Shown here: piece by piece, positions 27,485-36,650 of the stretch
Layout: each line of letters begins with the position of its first letter
Numbering within the stretch: position 1 is the first letter of the stretch
Origin: Acidobacteria bacterium 13_2_20CM_57_17
Lineage (GTDB): Bacteria > Acidobacteriota > Terriglobia > Acidiferrales > UBA7541
Reading direction: 5' to 3'
Length of the DNA stretch: 60,885 nt
NCBI GenBank assembly: GCA_001914785.1
Contig: MNDE01000081.1
Location: 1 to 60,885, forward strand
Position numbers and translations under genes: made by a program
Notes under the pieces: generated by a model
Database searches by the model: none
What the model saw: only the letters and a program-made list of their open reading frames with translations
Told to the model about the DNA's origin: nothing

Positions 27485-29689
27485 ATGGCTTCCCCTTCAC
27501 AAGATGCCTCGACGGTATTAGCTCCACGGCCTTCAGCGGCGCCGGCCGCCCACGAAGGCGCTGCGCGCGCGTTCTTGCGCATGCTGACGCGCTTCGATTC
27601 TTCGAGACTGTCTCCTTACATGGCCCTGCGCAATTCGATCGGCGTGGTCCTGCCGCTCATTGTGGGATTCGCTCTGGATATGCCGCGTGGCGGCGTCGTG
27701 GTAGCTAGCGGGGCGCTCAACGTGGCTTACTCCGACGGGAGCGATTCCTACGCGCAGCGCGCCAAACGGATGCTCTCCTCCAGCGCTTTGTGCGCGCTTG
27801 CCGTTCTCCTCGGAGTGCTCTCCGGGAGTCACAACGTGGCGGCCGTGATCATCGCCACGGTGTGGGCATTCGCGGCGGGAATGTTGGTGGCTGCGGGCAC
27901 AACGGCCGCAGACCTCGGAGTGATCAGCCTGGTTACACTGCTGATTTACGCGGCGCAGCCCCTGACCGCGCAGCAAGCATTGATTTCCTCGGGGCTCGCG
28001 CTCGGCGGCGGACTCTTGCAGACGGCACTGTCCGTTGCGCTGTGGCCAGTGCAACGCTATGAACCGGAACGGCGCGCCCTTGCTAATTTTTTCCTCGAAC
28101 TTGCGCGCGCCGCGGAACAGCCACTGAGCGCGACCTCGGCGCCACCGGTGACCGCTCACAGTACGCAAGCGCAAGAAGCCCTCTCCAGCCTCGACAGCGA
28201 GACATCCATCGAAGCTGTGCGTTACCGCGCTTTGCTCAGCCAGGCGGAGCGCATTCGTCTCAGCTTGCTAATGCTTTCGCGATTGCATCTTCGCATGCAA
28301 CGCGAGAGTCCAGCGTATTCTGGAGTGCGGATTCTCGGCGACTACCTGAAAAAGGCGAAGCAGGTCTTGCAAGCGATCAGTGACTCCCTGACTTCGGGAA
28401 TGCCGGCGGAAGCATGCAAAGAAATCCTTGCCGCTTGTGAAGCGCTCACGCTGGGTCTGCGGCGGGAAGCTGATAGTTTGCCGACATCTTTTCTCGCAGC
28501 CGTTACGAGAGACGCGCGTTTCCAGATGGATGCGCTCAACGGCCAGCTTCGCGCTGCTCTGGATCTGACTGCAAATGCGACGCCGGCGGGCCAGGCGGCG
28601 TTCGCGAAACAAGAAGCGAAACAGCAATGGTCACTCCGTTTCAGCGGGTTGCTGGCTACGCTGCGCGCCAATCTGAATCTGAAATCTTCCGCGATGCGGC
28701 ATGCGATACGCCTGGCGGCGATGGTCGCTCTCGGGAACGGCTTGGAGCGCGCCTTCTACTGGCACCGTTCTTATTGGCTGCCGATGACGATTGTGCTGGT
28801 GCTGAAGCCGGAATTTACGACTACTTTCAGCCGCGGTCTTTTGCGGATTGGTGGAACGATCGTGGGCCTTTTTCTGGCTACGGCGCTCTTTCGCTTTCTT
28901 CCAGTGAGCGCGACGCTGCAGATTGCGCTGATCTTTGTGTTTACGCTGCTGCTGCGTTGGGTCGGTCCTGCCAACTATGGGATCTTCGCAGTGGCCATCA
29001 GTGCTCTGGTGGTTCTTCTGATCGCGATCACTGGAGTTTCGCCGAAGGAAGTGATCTGGGCGCGCGGAATCAATACAGCGGCGGGAGGCGCGCTGACGCT
29101 GCTTGCATATTGGATCTGGCCGACCTGGGAACGCACGCAAGTTTCCGACAGGATCGCCGCAATGCTCGATGCGTACAGGGAATATTTTCATGCGCTGGCG
29201 GAGGCCTATATGCGGAACGAAACCAGCAGCGCGCGCGAACTCGATCGTGTGCGGCTAAGAGCGCGCATGGCCCGCACGAACCTGGAAGCGTCGATCGACC
29301 GGCTGGGCGCGGAACCAGGGACGACGACGGAACAGATGCACCAATTGAATGCGTTGCTGGCTAGCTCGCACCGTTTTGTGCACGCGGTGATGGCGCTGGA
29401 TGCGGCTTGGCTGCATACCGCTGCTGTTCCGGCCAGAACGGCTTTCCGTGCGTTTGCTGCGGACGTGGAGAAGACGCTCGAATTGCTTGCGGCGGCGCTC
29501 CGTGGCAAACACGTGCAACTGAATGAGTTTCCGGACCTGCGCGAGGATCATCACATTCTGGTGCAGTCCGGCGATCCGAAAATCGAGCGGTACGCGCTGG
29601 TCAATGTGGAAGCGGACCGAATCGTGAATAGCCTGAACACTCTGCGCGAGCAGGTAATGGACGTCGTGCGTGCAAAGAACGCGGCGTAA
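27485..29689 (+). CDS. FUSC-family inner-membrane transporter
   Basis: Protein of 734 aa, ATG at 27485 preferred over a TTG six bases earlier. Two blocks of about six membrane helices (about 45-190 and 395-555) are each followed by a long helical cytoplasmic region, the layout of FUSC/YccS/AaeB proteins. Such proteins are thought to export aromatic acids or other toxic compounds. A small two-helix membrane protein is encoded 28 bp downstream. No periplasmic adaptor gene is next to it. Confidence 0.9.
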   Translation: MASPSQDASTVLAPRPSAAPAAHEGAARAFLRMLTRFDSSRLSPYMALRNSIGVVLPLIVGFALDMPRGGVVVASGALNVAYSDGSDSYAQRAKRMLSSSALCALAVLLGVLSGSHNVAAVIIATVWAFAAGMLVAAGTTAADLGVISLVTLLIYAAQPLTAQQALISSGLALGGGLLQTALSVALWPVQRYEPERRALANFFLELARAAEQPLSATSAPPVTAHSTQAQEALSSLDSETSIEAVRYRALLSQAERIRLSLLMLSRLHLRMQRESPAYSGVRILGDYLKKAKQVLQAISDSLTSGMPAEACKEILAACEALTLGLRREADSLPTSFLAAVTRDARFQMDALNGQLRAALDLTANATPAGQAAFAKQEAKQQWSLRFSGLLATLRANLNLKSSAMRHAIRLAAMVALGNGLERAFYWHRSYWLPMTIVLVLKPEFTTTFSRGLLRIGGTIVGLFLATALFRFLPVSATLQIALIFVFTLLLRWVGPANYGIFAVAISALVVLLIAITGVSPKEVIWARGINTAAGGALTLLAYWIWPTWERTQVSDRIAAMLDAYREYFHALAEAYMRNETSSARELDRVRLRARMARTNLEASIDRLGAEPGTTTEQMHQLNALLASSHRFVHAVMALDAAWLHTAAVPARTAFRAFAADVEKTLELLAAALRGKHVQLNEFPDLREDHHILVQSGDPKIERYALVNVEADRIVNSLNTLREQVMDVVRAKNAA

Positions 29690-29717
29690 CGCGACGGCGA
29701 AGCAGTGAGGAGCACGA

Positions 29718-29984
29718 ATGAAGCGACACGCAGTGTCCGTGGTGATGAGCTTGGCCGCGGCGGTAATCAGCGGAACGGTTTTCTTGCTCGCGCTATTCGA
29801 TCAATACGCGCTGGTGGAGATGGCGGCGAGCATCATCACGGCGCTGCAAGTTTTTTTTCTGAGTTCGGCGATTGGCGATCTGCTGGAGAAAAAGAAAGAA
29901 ACGAACCGGACGCGAAATTCAGCGGCTGTGCTGGTGACGATTTTTCTCGTGGCGTTTTATTCGTTCAGGAAATATTTTCACTGA
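29718..29984 (+). CDS. Small membrane protein, probably co-transcribed with FUSC gene
   Basis: Protein of 88 aa starting behind GAGGAG. It has a hydrophobic N-terminal segment, a second around residues 33-52 and a third at the C-terminus (AAVLVTIFLVAFYSF). It follows the FUSC gene by 28 bp on the same strand and is closed by a strong terminator. It may be an accessory subunit; the family is not recognised. Confidence 0.75.
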   Translation: MKRHAVSVVMSLAAAVISGTVFLLALFDQYALVEMAASIITALQVFFLSSAIGDLLEKKKETNRTRNSAAVLVTIFLVAFYSFRKYFH

Positions 29985-29988
29985 AATG

Positions 29989-30045
29989 TGAATTGAAAAA
30001 CTCGGGAGGGGGACCATCGGTTTCCCTCCCGAGTTTTTCAATTCA
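29989..30045. terminator. Bidirectional Rho-independent terminator
   Basis: A perfect 22-bp inverted repeat (29989-30010 with 30024-30045) around a 13-base loop. The inner stem is CTCGGGAGGG, and A-run/T-run flanks lie on both sides, so it can stop transcription from the FUSC operon on the plus strand and from the propeller gene on the minus strand. Confidence 0.92.
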
Positions 30046-30100
30046 ATCCGAACTGGAACACGATGGCTACATTGTCATTCAGCGCGATCTGATACACGCG

Positions 30101-32137
30101 TCAGTGGGCCACGGCAGTGCTGTGGTTGCGCGGCACACTGCAAGTTGCTGTGGATGTGATCGTATTCCCCGCCATGTCGGTGGCCGTCGCCTGCAGGGTG
30201 TAGACCCGGCCAGTTCCGGAGCCCAGCCGTGCCGCCCGTAGCTGAACGGCGTAACCGCCGGAACCGTTTGGCGTAATGACTACATCAGGATTGTTCGGAT
30301 CAGATGGCTCATTGCTCGATCCAGTCATTTGGAATGAGCCTGGCGCAACTCCGGACAGAGCATCCGCCGCCATTACAGTGCCAACTTGGACCATCCGGCC
30401 ATTCGGCGGCCACAGCGCACAGCCGGTCGCAGGCATGCCGGAGACCACCGGCGGAGTCTTGTCGATTTGCACCGTGAGAGCTTTGCTCTGTTCCGCATTT
30501 CCTGCGTTATCCGTACCGAAATAATTCAGCGTGGTAGTACCTTCCGCTGAGATTAGTGCCGAGGTGGTACTTCCGGGAACCGCCTGCGTGTCAAGGGTTT
30601 GTGCGCCACTGAGCGCATATTGGATTTGCTTGACGCCTGAGCCGCCGCTTTCGCTGTCCGTCGAATTCAAAGTCACGGTGACATTGGTGTTGTTCCAGCC
30701 ATTGCTGTTGGGGCCGGGCGAAGCGCTTGCCGCCGTTACCGGTGGCGTGGTGTCCTGCGAATAGGCTATGGTCGTGAAATCAGTGCCGGTTCCGGTTCCC
30801 TGTCCCTGCCCGGTCACGTAGACATTGCCGGTGTTGCTGTCCACTGCGATCGTGGCCCCACTCACGGAAAAACCGAACTCCGGAACCGGACTGGGCCAAG
30901 GGAAGCCAGTACTGTGCCGGGCTGTCCACAGTTGGTGCCCACTGGAATCGTAAACCACGGTGGCGTAATCAAGGCCACCTCCCGCGCCCTGACTCTCCCC
31001 AGCCACGTACACGTTTCCCGTCCTGCTGTCCACCGCGATAGTATTGGCTAGGCCCTCGCTGTTGTCGGCCACCCAAAGCTGGTTGCCATTGGAATCGTAC
31101 GCCACCGTCGCAAAATCCGTGCTTCCAAATCCCCGACCTTGCCCTGCCACATACACGTTGCCTGTGTTGCTGTCGACGGCGATGGCGCTGGGAATGCTGT
31201 CGGGGCCTACTGCCATTTGATAGGCCTTCCGCCACAATTGCGTGCCGCCAGGATCATACGCGACAGTCGTGTAGATCCGCCCTGAGGGAAGGAGGTTCGG
31301 CCCTGTAAGATAAATATTTCCTGTGGGACCCAAGGCGATGCCAACGGCCTCAGCGAATTCGCCATGTACCTCGGCTATCCAAAGCTGGGTTCCCGTGCTG
31401 TCATAGGCGAGAGTCCCAAAGGATGTATCACCTAACATAGGATTATAACGACCGCCAGTCACATACACAGTTCCCGACTTGCTGTCGACGGCGATGGCCT
31501 TGGGATCACCGCACTTAAACGGCGCTTGGTCGCTGCAGTCCATGGCCACCCAAAGCTGGTTGCCTCTGGAATCGTAGGCTACAGTTTTGGAAGCATAACG
31601 CGAACCTATGGAGCCGCTTGCGTTAGAGGAGGGAGGGATTTCACTCAGCCCGGTTGTATATACGTTGCCCGTACTAGTGTCCACGGCAATGGCGACGGCA
31701 CCATCGCTACTCCCGACCACTGATCCGTGGTAGCGAGCTGCCCAAAGCTGGTTGCCCTGGAAATCGTATGCGACCGTGGCATAGTCGGAGCCGGTTTCTG
31801 TTCCCTGGCTCTGCCCCGTCACGTAGACATGGCCCGTCTTGCTGTCCACAGCGATGCCGTTGACAATGTCATCCCCATTTGCGGGTCCGTTGTAGCGCGC
31901 CGCCCAAAGCTGGTTGCCCTTGGGATCGTACGCCACGGTCGCATAATCAATCCCCGTCCCCGCGCCCTGGCTCTGCCCGGTCACGTACACATGGCCGGCG
32001 CTATCGAGCGCCATGGCCACGGCGCGATCAGCGCTTCCATCGACCGATCCATGGTACCGAGCTACCCATAGTTCGCGCACTTGCGCCGAGGCAAAAGCCG
32101 GACACAACAAAACCAAGAGTAACCATCCCAGTTTCAT
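30101..32137 (-). CDS. Secreted SBBP-repeat beta-propeller protein
   Basis: Protein of 678 aa from the ATG at 32137 (GAGGAG just before it), which puts the signal peptide LGWLLLVLLCPAFASA at the start. Eight repeats of about 50 residues follow, with recurring VYVTGQSQG, ATVAYD and GNQLW elements, as expected for an eight-bladed SBBP propeller. The C-terminal third has an OmpL47-like Ig domain (DTTPPVTAASASPG onward) and a second beta domain. It is predicted to be extracellular or surface-bound. Ligand is unknown. Confidence 0.88.
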   Translation of the reverse strand: MKLGWLLLVLLCPAFASAQVRELWVARYHGSVDGSADRAVAMALDSAGHVYVTGQSQGAGTGIDYATVAYDPKGNQLWAARYNGPANGDDIVNGIAVDSKTGHVYVTGQSQGTETGSDYATVAYDFQGNQLWAARYHGSVVGSSDGAVAIAVDTSTGNVYTTGLSEIPPSSNASGSIGSRYASKTVAYDSRGNQLWVAMDCSDQAPFKCGDPKAIAVDSKSGTVYVTGGRYNPMLGDTSFGTLAYDSTGTQLWIAEVHGEFAEAVGIALGPTGNIYLTGPNLLPSGRIYTTVAYDPGGTQLWRKAYQMAVGPDSIPSAIAVDSNTGNVYVAGQGRGFGSTDFATVAYDSNGNQLWVADNSEGLANTIAVDSRTGNVYVAGESQGAGGGLDYATVVYDSSGHQLWTARHSTGFPWPSPVPEFGFSVSGATIAVDSNTGNVYVTGQGQGTGTGTDFTTIAYSQDTTPPVTAASASPGPNSNGWNNTNVTVTLNSTDSESGGSGVKQIQYALSGAQTLDTQAVPGSTTSALISAEGTTTLNYFGTDNAGNAEQSKALTVQIDKTPPVVSGMPATGCALWPPNGRMVQVGTVMAADALSGVAPGSFQMTGSSNEPSDPNNPDVVITPNGSGGYAVQLRAARLGSGTGRVYTLQATATDMAGNTITSTATCSVPRNHSTAVAH

Positions 32138-32681
32138 TCTCCTCGCGCTCACTGCCCATCCACTTCCGAAATTCCTGCGGCTCCTGCTTGCTCCTCCTAT
32201 TTCACAGAATGGCTTTCCTGCGAAATTCGGACTCCTCTTGTGCGTGAACTTGAACATGATTCGGCCTTCTTATTCAGCGGGTTTCGGCAAAAGACTGTTG
32301 GATCGCCTTTAGAAATCACCCGGCGATCTGTTAGGTGTGACCTGAGGGATTTGGCGTCTGAAGCTTGAACAAAAATGCAAAATAAATGCCTGGCACGACT
32401 GGTTTTTTGCCTAGAAGCAGCTTCTTTGCGAACACACCGGACCCCAAGTCGAGGATCGTCCTGCCCCGTGCTTCCTGTCCGACACACTGGACCAGAAGCA
32501 CGCGCGATTCTTGATTCTTCCTATGGCCTTGGCAATTAGGTGAAAACTTGAATCCCTAACCCACGAAACCCTTGAATTTCTTCCGTTGTACGTTTACGCA
32601 ACAGCGGCTAACGAGCTTTCGGAGCGACTTGTGTGGGTCTCCGAACAAGCTTTGTTTCCGAAAGCGGACGCTGGAGCCCGC
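32138..32681. other. 544-bp gap between two propeller genes
   Basis: No gene is supported here. The open frames present are short, lack ribosome sites and are out of phase with either neighbour. The sequence probably holds the promoter and leader of the SBBP gene on the minus strand. Confidence 0.5.
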
Positions 32682-35600
32682 TCAGCGGGTTCCAGTGGTG
32701 TGGTCTCCCGTTTGCTGTTGGGACTGCCTCACGGCGAAATTCGCGGCGTGAGGGATTGGGTCGCTTCCGGCAGTGAATTGCAGGCTGTAGGTGCCAAGCG
32801 CGAGTCCGGTTGTCTTGAGGTTGAAAATGTATCCGCCAGCCGGACCCAGCGACGCATCAAAGCGAAAATTGCCGCCGGGATTCGCGTTACTCGGCGAGGC
32901 TGCTCCACCGGAGTAGCCGGACGCGCTGGTGATCCCACTGGCATGCAACGCCACGGCAGCGGAGGAGACGTCTTTGCCGCCGGCATCGCAGAGGTACAGC
33001 TTGATCGGGAACGCCGCGCCACTGGGAACCGCTCTTGTCGGACTGTACAGCGGGTGGAACGCGTAGGAAACGTTTTCAGTCAGAGTTCCGGTGCTGCCGA
33101 AGAAGCCGTTGTCGCCGCTGTAAGTCGCGGTGATCGGATGCGCAGCAACGGCAAGCGCAGAAGCTGTCAGTGTGGCTGATCCAGAGGAGTCGAGCGGTGC
33201 TGTGCCGAGAATCGCCGCTCCGTCCTGGAAGGTGACGCTTCCTGTGGGCATGCTTGAGCCGGAAGAAGGATGGACTGTCGCCGTTAAGGTGATCGCTTGT
33301 CCCAAAACCGAAGGATTGGCAGAGGAAGATACTGCTACCGAACTGGCCTGTCTGGCCGGGACGGTTACGGTTGCCGTGGCAGATTTAGTATCGTCCGCGA
33401 CGGAAGTGGCGGTCACCGTCACTGTCAGTGGACTGCCTGTGGCCGAAGGCGCGGAATAAAGACCTTGCGGCGAAATCGTGCCACAGCCACTGCCTGTGCA
33501 CCCCGTTTCAGAGAGGCTCCAGGTAACGACGATGTTGATAGCGTTGGTGACGGTGGCGGTGAACTGCTGCGTTGCGCCGGGAGTCACAGTTGACGTTCCC
33601 GGGGCAACGCCAACGCCCACAACCGCCACGAGACCGGTCACGCGCCGGATGCGGTTATTGCCACTGTCCACAATCAAGAGATTTCCTTGCCGGTCGCCGA
33701 AAACAGAGCTGGGAAAAAAGAGCTCAGCACTGGTCGCCGAGCCGCCGTCACCGTTGAGGCCACCGACGCCATTTCCGGCGACGGTTTGAATAATCCCTGT
33801 GGCTGCATCCACTTTTCTGACCCGATTATTAACGTAATCTGCGATAAAGATATTTCCCGCACTATCTACAAACAAACCGTCGGTGGCGTCCACCCCGGCG
33901 CCAGTGGCTGGGCCACCGTCTCCACTAAACGCAAACTGCCCATTCCCAGCCACAGTCTGAATATTCCCTGTGGCCGCAACGACTTCCCGGATGCGTTGGT
34001 TACCCGCGTCAGCAATGAAGATGTTCCCAGAAGCGTCACCAAACACACCGTGGGGGTGACTGAGCGCTGCCCTGGTGGCTGGGCCGCCATCCCCACTGAA
34101 GCTAGTGGCTCCATTCCCGGCGACGGTTTGAATATTCCCTGTGGCCGCAACAACTTCCCGGACGCGGGAGTTGGCACTGTCGGTAATCATGATGTTTCCG
34201 GCACTATCGGCGTATGCTGAGGCTGGGCCTATTCCAGCGCTAGTGGCTGGGCCGCCATCCCCGCTGAAGGCAAAGGTTCCATTCCCTGCGACAGTTTGAA
34301 TATTCCCCGCGGCCGCATCCACTTCCCGGACGCGATTGCCATCGACTGTGAAGATGTTCCCCGAAGGGTCTACAAATGTTCCGATAGGAAAATCGAGCTC
34401 CGCACTAGTGGCTGGCCCGCCGTCCCCGCTAAACCCGTTCGTTCCGTTTCCAGCGACGGTCCGAATATTTCCGGTAGCGGCAACCACTTCCCGAATGCGA
34501 CTATCCTGGGGGTCCGCAATGAAAATGTTTCCGGAGCGATCAACCGAAACACCGCCGCCATAAATGAAGGCGAGTTCAGAGCTGGTGGCCGGTCCCCCGT
34601 CCGCGCTAAAACAACAGGTTCCGTTCCCGGCAACGGTTTGAATAGTTCCCGAGGCAGCCGCCACTTCTCGGATGCGATTGCCATCGGCTATAAAGATGTT
34701 CCCTGCGTCATCGACCAACACACCCGTTGGGTCAACAAGACCCCCGCTGGTGGCTGGGCCGCCGTCCCCGCTGAAGCTGGGCATTCCGTTCCCGGCCACG
34801 GTCCGTATAATTCCAGTCGCCGCCAGCACTTCCCGGATACGATTGTTGGTGGTATCAGCAATGAAGATGTTTCCTGAACGGTCTACAAATACTCCGGTGG
34901 GAAAACCGAGCGCGGCGCTAGTTGCTGGCCCGCCGTCCCCGCTAAACCCGTTGGTTCCATTTCCGGCAACCGTCTGAATATTCCCGGTGGCCGCAACAAC
35001 TTCCCGAATGCGATTGCGACCCCCTGCATCCGTCTCAGCAAAGAAGATGTCGCCCGAACCGTCCCCAAATACTGCCAAAGGTACGCCGAGTGCCGCGCTG
35101 GTGGCAGGCCCACCGTCCCCTCCTCCGCAACAGCTTCCGCTCCCAGCCACGGTCTGAATATTCCCCGTGGCTGCAACCACTTCCCGGATTCGTAGATTAC
35201 CCGAGTCGGCAATAAAGATGTTTCCGGCAGTGTCTACAAAAACCCCGGCAGGGCTACTGAGTTCTGCGCTAGCGGCTGGGCCGCCGTCGCCGCTGAACCC
35301 ATAAGTTCCATTTCCGGCGACGGTCTGAATGTTACCCGTAGCGGCTACAACTTCTCGAATGCGATCGTTGTAAGTATCGGCGATGAAAATGTTTCCGGAA
35401 CCATCAACGTACACTGCACCAGGGGAACGAATCCCGGCGCTAGTCGCGGGACCGCCGTCTCCGCTGAAGCCATAGTCCGTGCCATTGCCAGCGACGGTCG
35501 TCAATTGGCCGGATGCGTCGATCTTATAGATAGCATTCATTAGGCCCCCTGCGCCCACGAATAAGTTGCCGGCAGAATCCCTGGATACAACGAGTGGGCC

Positions 35601-35747
35601 GGCAAGACCGACCTGCAACGCCGGTAGGTTGTTTGGGACGCCGCCCGCCACGGTCGTTATCGTGTGCTGTGCCCGAGAAAAGGGCGCCTGGAAAATCAAG
35701 AATGCAATGAGCGAAACAACTGAACCAGTTCTGCGCATGACCTTCAC
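32682..35747 (-). CDS. Secreted NHL-repeat protein with Ig-like and PxKF-like domains
   Basis: Protein of 1021 aa. A signal peptide (about 1-26, SRAQ) precedes eleven full repeats and one diverged first repeat of about 57 residues (27-710) with the cores TVAGNG, FSGDGGPATSA, GNIFIAD and RIREV. Twelve repeats would suit two six-bladed NHL propellers. Two bacterial Ig-like domains follow (about 711-800 and 801-893), then a C-terminal PxKF-like domain. The start overlaps the stop of the 145-aa gene upstream by the ATGA arrangement, so the two are co-translated. It is an extracellular protein of unknown ligand. Confidence 0.9.
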   Translation of the reverse strand: MKVMRRTGSVVSLIAFLIFQAPFSRAQHTITTVAGGVPNNLPALQVGLAGPLVVSRDSAGNLFVGAGGLMNAIYKIDASGQLTTVAGNGTDYGFSGDGGPATSAGIRSPGAVYVDGSGNIFIADTYNDRIREVVAATGNIQTVAGNGTYGFSGDGGPAASAELSSPAGVFVDTAGNIFIADSGNLRIREVVAATGNIQTVAGSGSCCGGGDGGPATSAALGVPLAVFGDGSGDIFFAETDAGGRNRIREVVAATGNIQTVAGNGTNGFSGDGGPATSAALGFPTGVFVDRSGNIFIADTTNNRIREVLAATGIIRTVAGNGMPSFSGDGGPATSGGLVDPTGVLVDDAGNIFIADGNRIREVAAASGTIQTVAGNGTCCFSADGGPATSSELAFIYGGGVSVDRSGNIFIADPQDSRIREVVAATGNIRTVAGNGTNGFSGDGGPATSAELDFPIGTFVDPSGNIFTVDGNRVREVDAAAGNIQTVAGNGTFAFSGDGGPATSAGIGPASAYADSAGNIMITDSANSRVREVVAATGNIQTVAGNGATSFSGDGGPATRAALSHPHGVFGDASGNIFIADAGNQRIREVVAATGNIQTVAGNGQFAFSGDGGPATGAGVDATDGLFVDSAGNIFIADYVNNRVRKVDAATGIIQTVAGNGVGGLNGDGGSATSAELFFPSSVFGDRQGNLLIVDSGNNRIRRVTGLVAVVGVGVAPGTSTVTPGATQQFTATVTNAINIVVTWSLSETGCTGSGCGTISPQGLYSAPSATGSPLTVTVTATSVADDTKSATATVTVPARQASSVAVSSSANPSVLGQAITLTATVHPSSGSSMPTGSVTFQDGAAILGTAPLDSSGSATLTASALAVAAHPITATYSGDNGFFGSTGTLTENVSYAFHPLYSPTRAVPSGAAFPIKLYLCDAGGKDVSSAAVALHASGITSASGYSGGAASPSNANPGGNFRFDASLGPAGGYIFNLKTTGLALGTYSLQFTAGSDPIPHAANFAVRQSQQQTGDHTTGTR
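33618..35669 (-). repeat. Tandem coding repeats of about 170 bp in the NHL gene
   Basis: Eleven to twelve tandem copies of a 168-180-bp unit encode the NHL repeats. Copies differ at many third positions but keep the phrases encoding TVAGNG and GDGGPATS. Such arrays can change copy number by recombination, and short-read assembly may miscount them. Confidence 0.85.
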
Positions 35748-36181
35748 CTTGACCCAGGGTCCCGCATCAAGGTTACGGTCATCGTTGTTTCCGTCTTACC
35801 AATCTGCACTTTCAGTCCCAAGTGAGGTCGCGCGCCTCTGCCCCAAAGTTCGAATTCCTGCTTTGGGATGGTGAACTGTTGGGTGAATTCCGAGCCACTG
35901 TGAGGCTCCAAGATCACTCCGAGAGGGTCATCCGTCGCTTTTCCATGGGGCAGGAACTCGCGCAGTCTCGCCTGGATCACAAAAACCCTGTCGTCGCCAG
36001 CGTTCATCAATCGGATGTGCATGGTGACGCGCATCTGCGTTCCGAGATCCGTCGTCTCGATCACTTTGTAGACCCCGGACACGAGTTGCCCTGCCACTCC
36101 TCGTGGGGAACAAATTCCTAGGGCAAGCAGCAACACCAGTCCGCCGTAAACCAATGTGGCGATGAATTTTCTTGAATTCAT
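35744..36181 (-). CDS. Small exported protein co-translated with the NHL protein
   Basis: Protein of 145 aa from the ATG at 36181 behind AAGGAG. It has a signal peptide (FIATLVYGGLVLLLALGICS) and a beta-rich remainder that looks like one Ig-like or lipocalin-sized domain (DDRVFVIQARLREFLP). Its stop overlaps the start of the NHL gene by four bases, so the two proteins probably work together outside the cell. No family is recognised. Confidence 0.75.
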   Translation of the reverse strand: MNSRKFIATLVYGGLVLLLALGICSPRGVAGQLVSGVYKVIETTDLGTQMRVTMHIRLMNAGDDRVFVIQARLREFLPHGKATDDPLGVILEPHSGSEFTQQFTIPKQEFELWGRGARPHLGLKVQIGKTETTMTVTLMRDPGSR

Positions 36182-36650
36182 GATCAAAACTCCTTTCGCG
36201 AACGCGCCGCCGTAACGGCCAGACTCAGCAAGGGAACAAGCAAATCAAGATGCGGCAAAAAAAGTCTTTGGAAGCTTCCAAAGGCGAAACTAACCGGCGT
36301 TATGGAACGCGAGAGGAAGCTCCAGTGGACGCACAAGCTCTTCTGGCCCAGCATTGGTGATCACTGGGAAAGGTGAAGGTGGTCACCGGAAAAACCGGAG
36401 ACGTCATCGAAGAACACGTGCCCATAGGACACCCCGGATATAACACGCTTCTGCGACAAAGCCGACTATAGACGAGCGACTATAGCTCATCAGGTATGTA
36501 CTCCCGAGCGGACTGGCCATCAATCGGGGGAACTACTGAAAACCGAGCGACTATAGCTCATCAGGTATGTACTCCCGAGCGGACTGGCCATCAATCGGGG
36601 GAACTACTGAAAACCGCGCCGGAGAATCTTTGAGGAGAGGACCGAGACAC
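36182..36650. other. 469-bp intergenic region holding a tandem repeat
   Basis: No gene is supported. The right half carries two identical 71-bp tandem units, listed separately. The left half has only short frames without ribosome sites. Confidence 0.5.
36473..36614. repeat. Perfect 2 x 71-bp tandem repeat
   Basis: Units 36473-36543 and 36544-36614 are identical base for base. A further CGACTATAG copy lies just to the left at 36463. Each unit contains CTATAG palindromes and a CCCGA...TCGGG inverted pair. The exact identity means a recent duplication or an assembly artefact. Confidence 0.9.

Noticed and set aside
32586..33179. Open frame of 197 codons on the plus strand
   Set aside because: It is antisense to the Ig-like and C-terminal part of the NHL gene and lacks a ribosome site.
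36473..36614. Possible mini CRISPR array
   Set aside because: There are only two units, they are fully identical with no unique spacers, and no cas gene is near.
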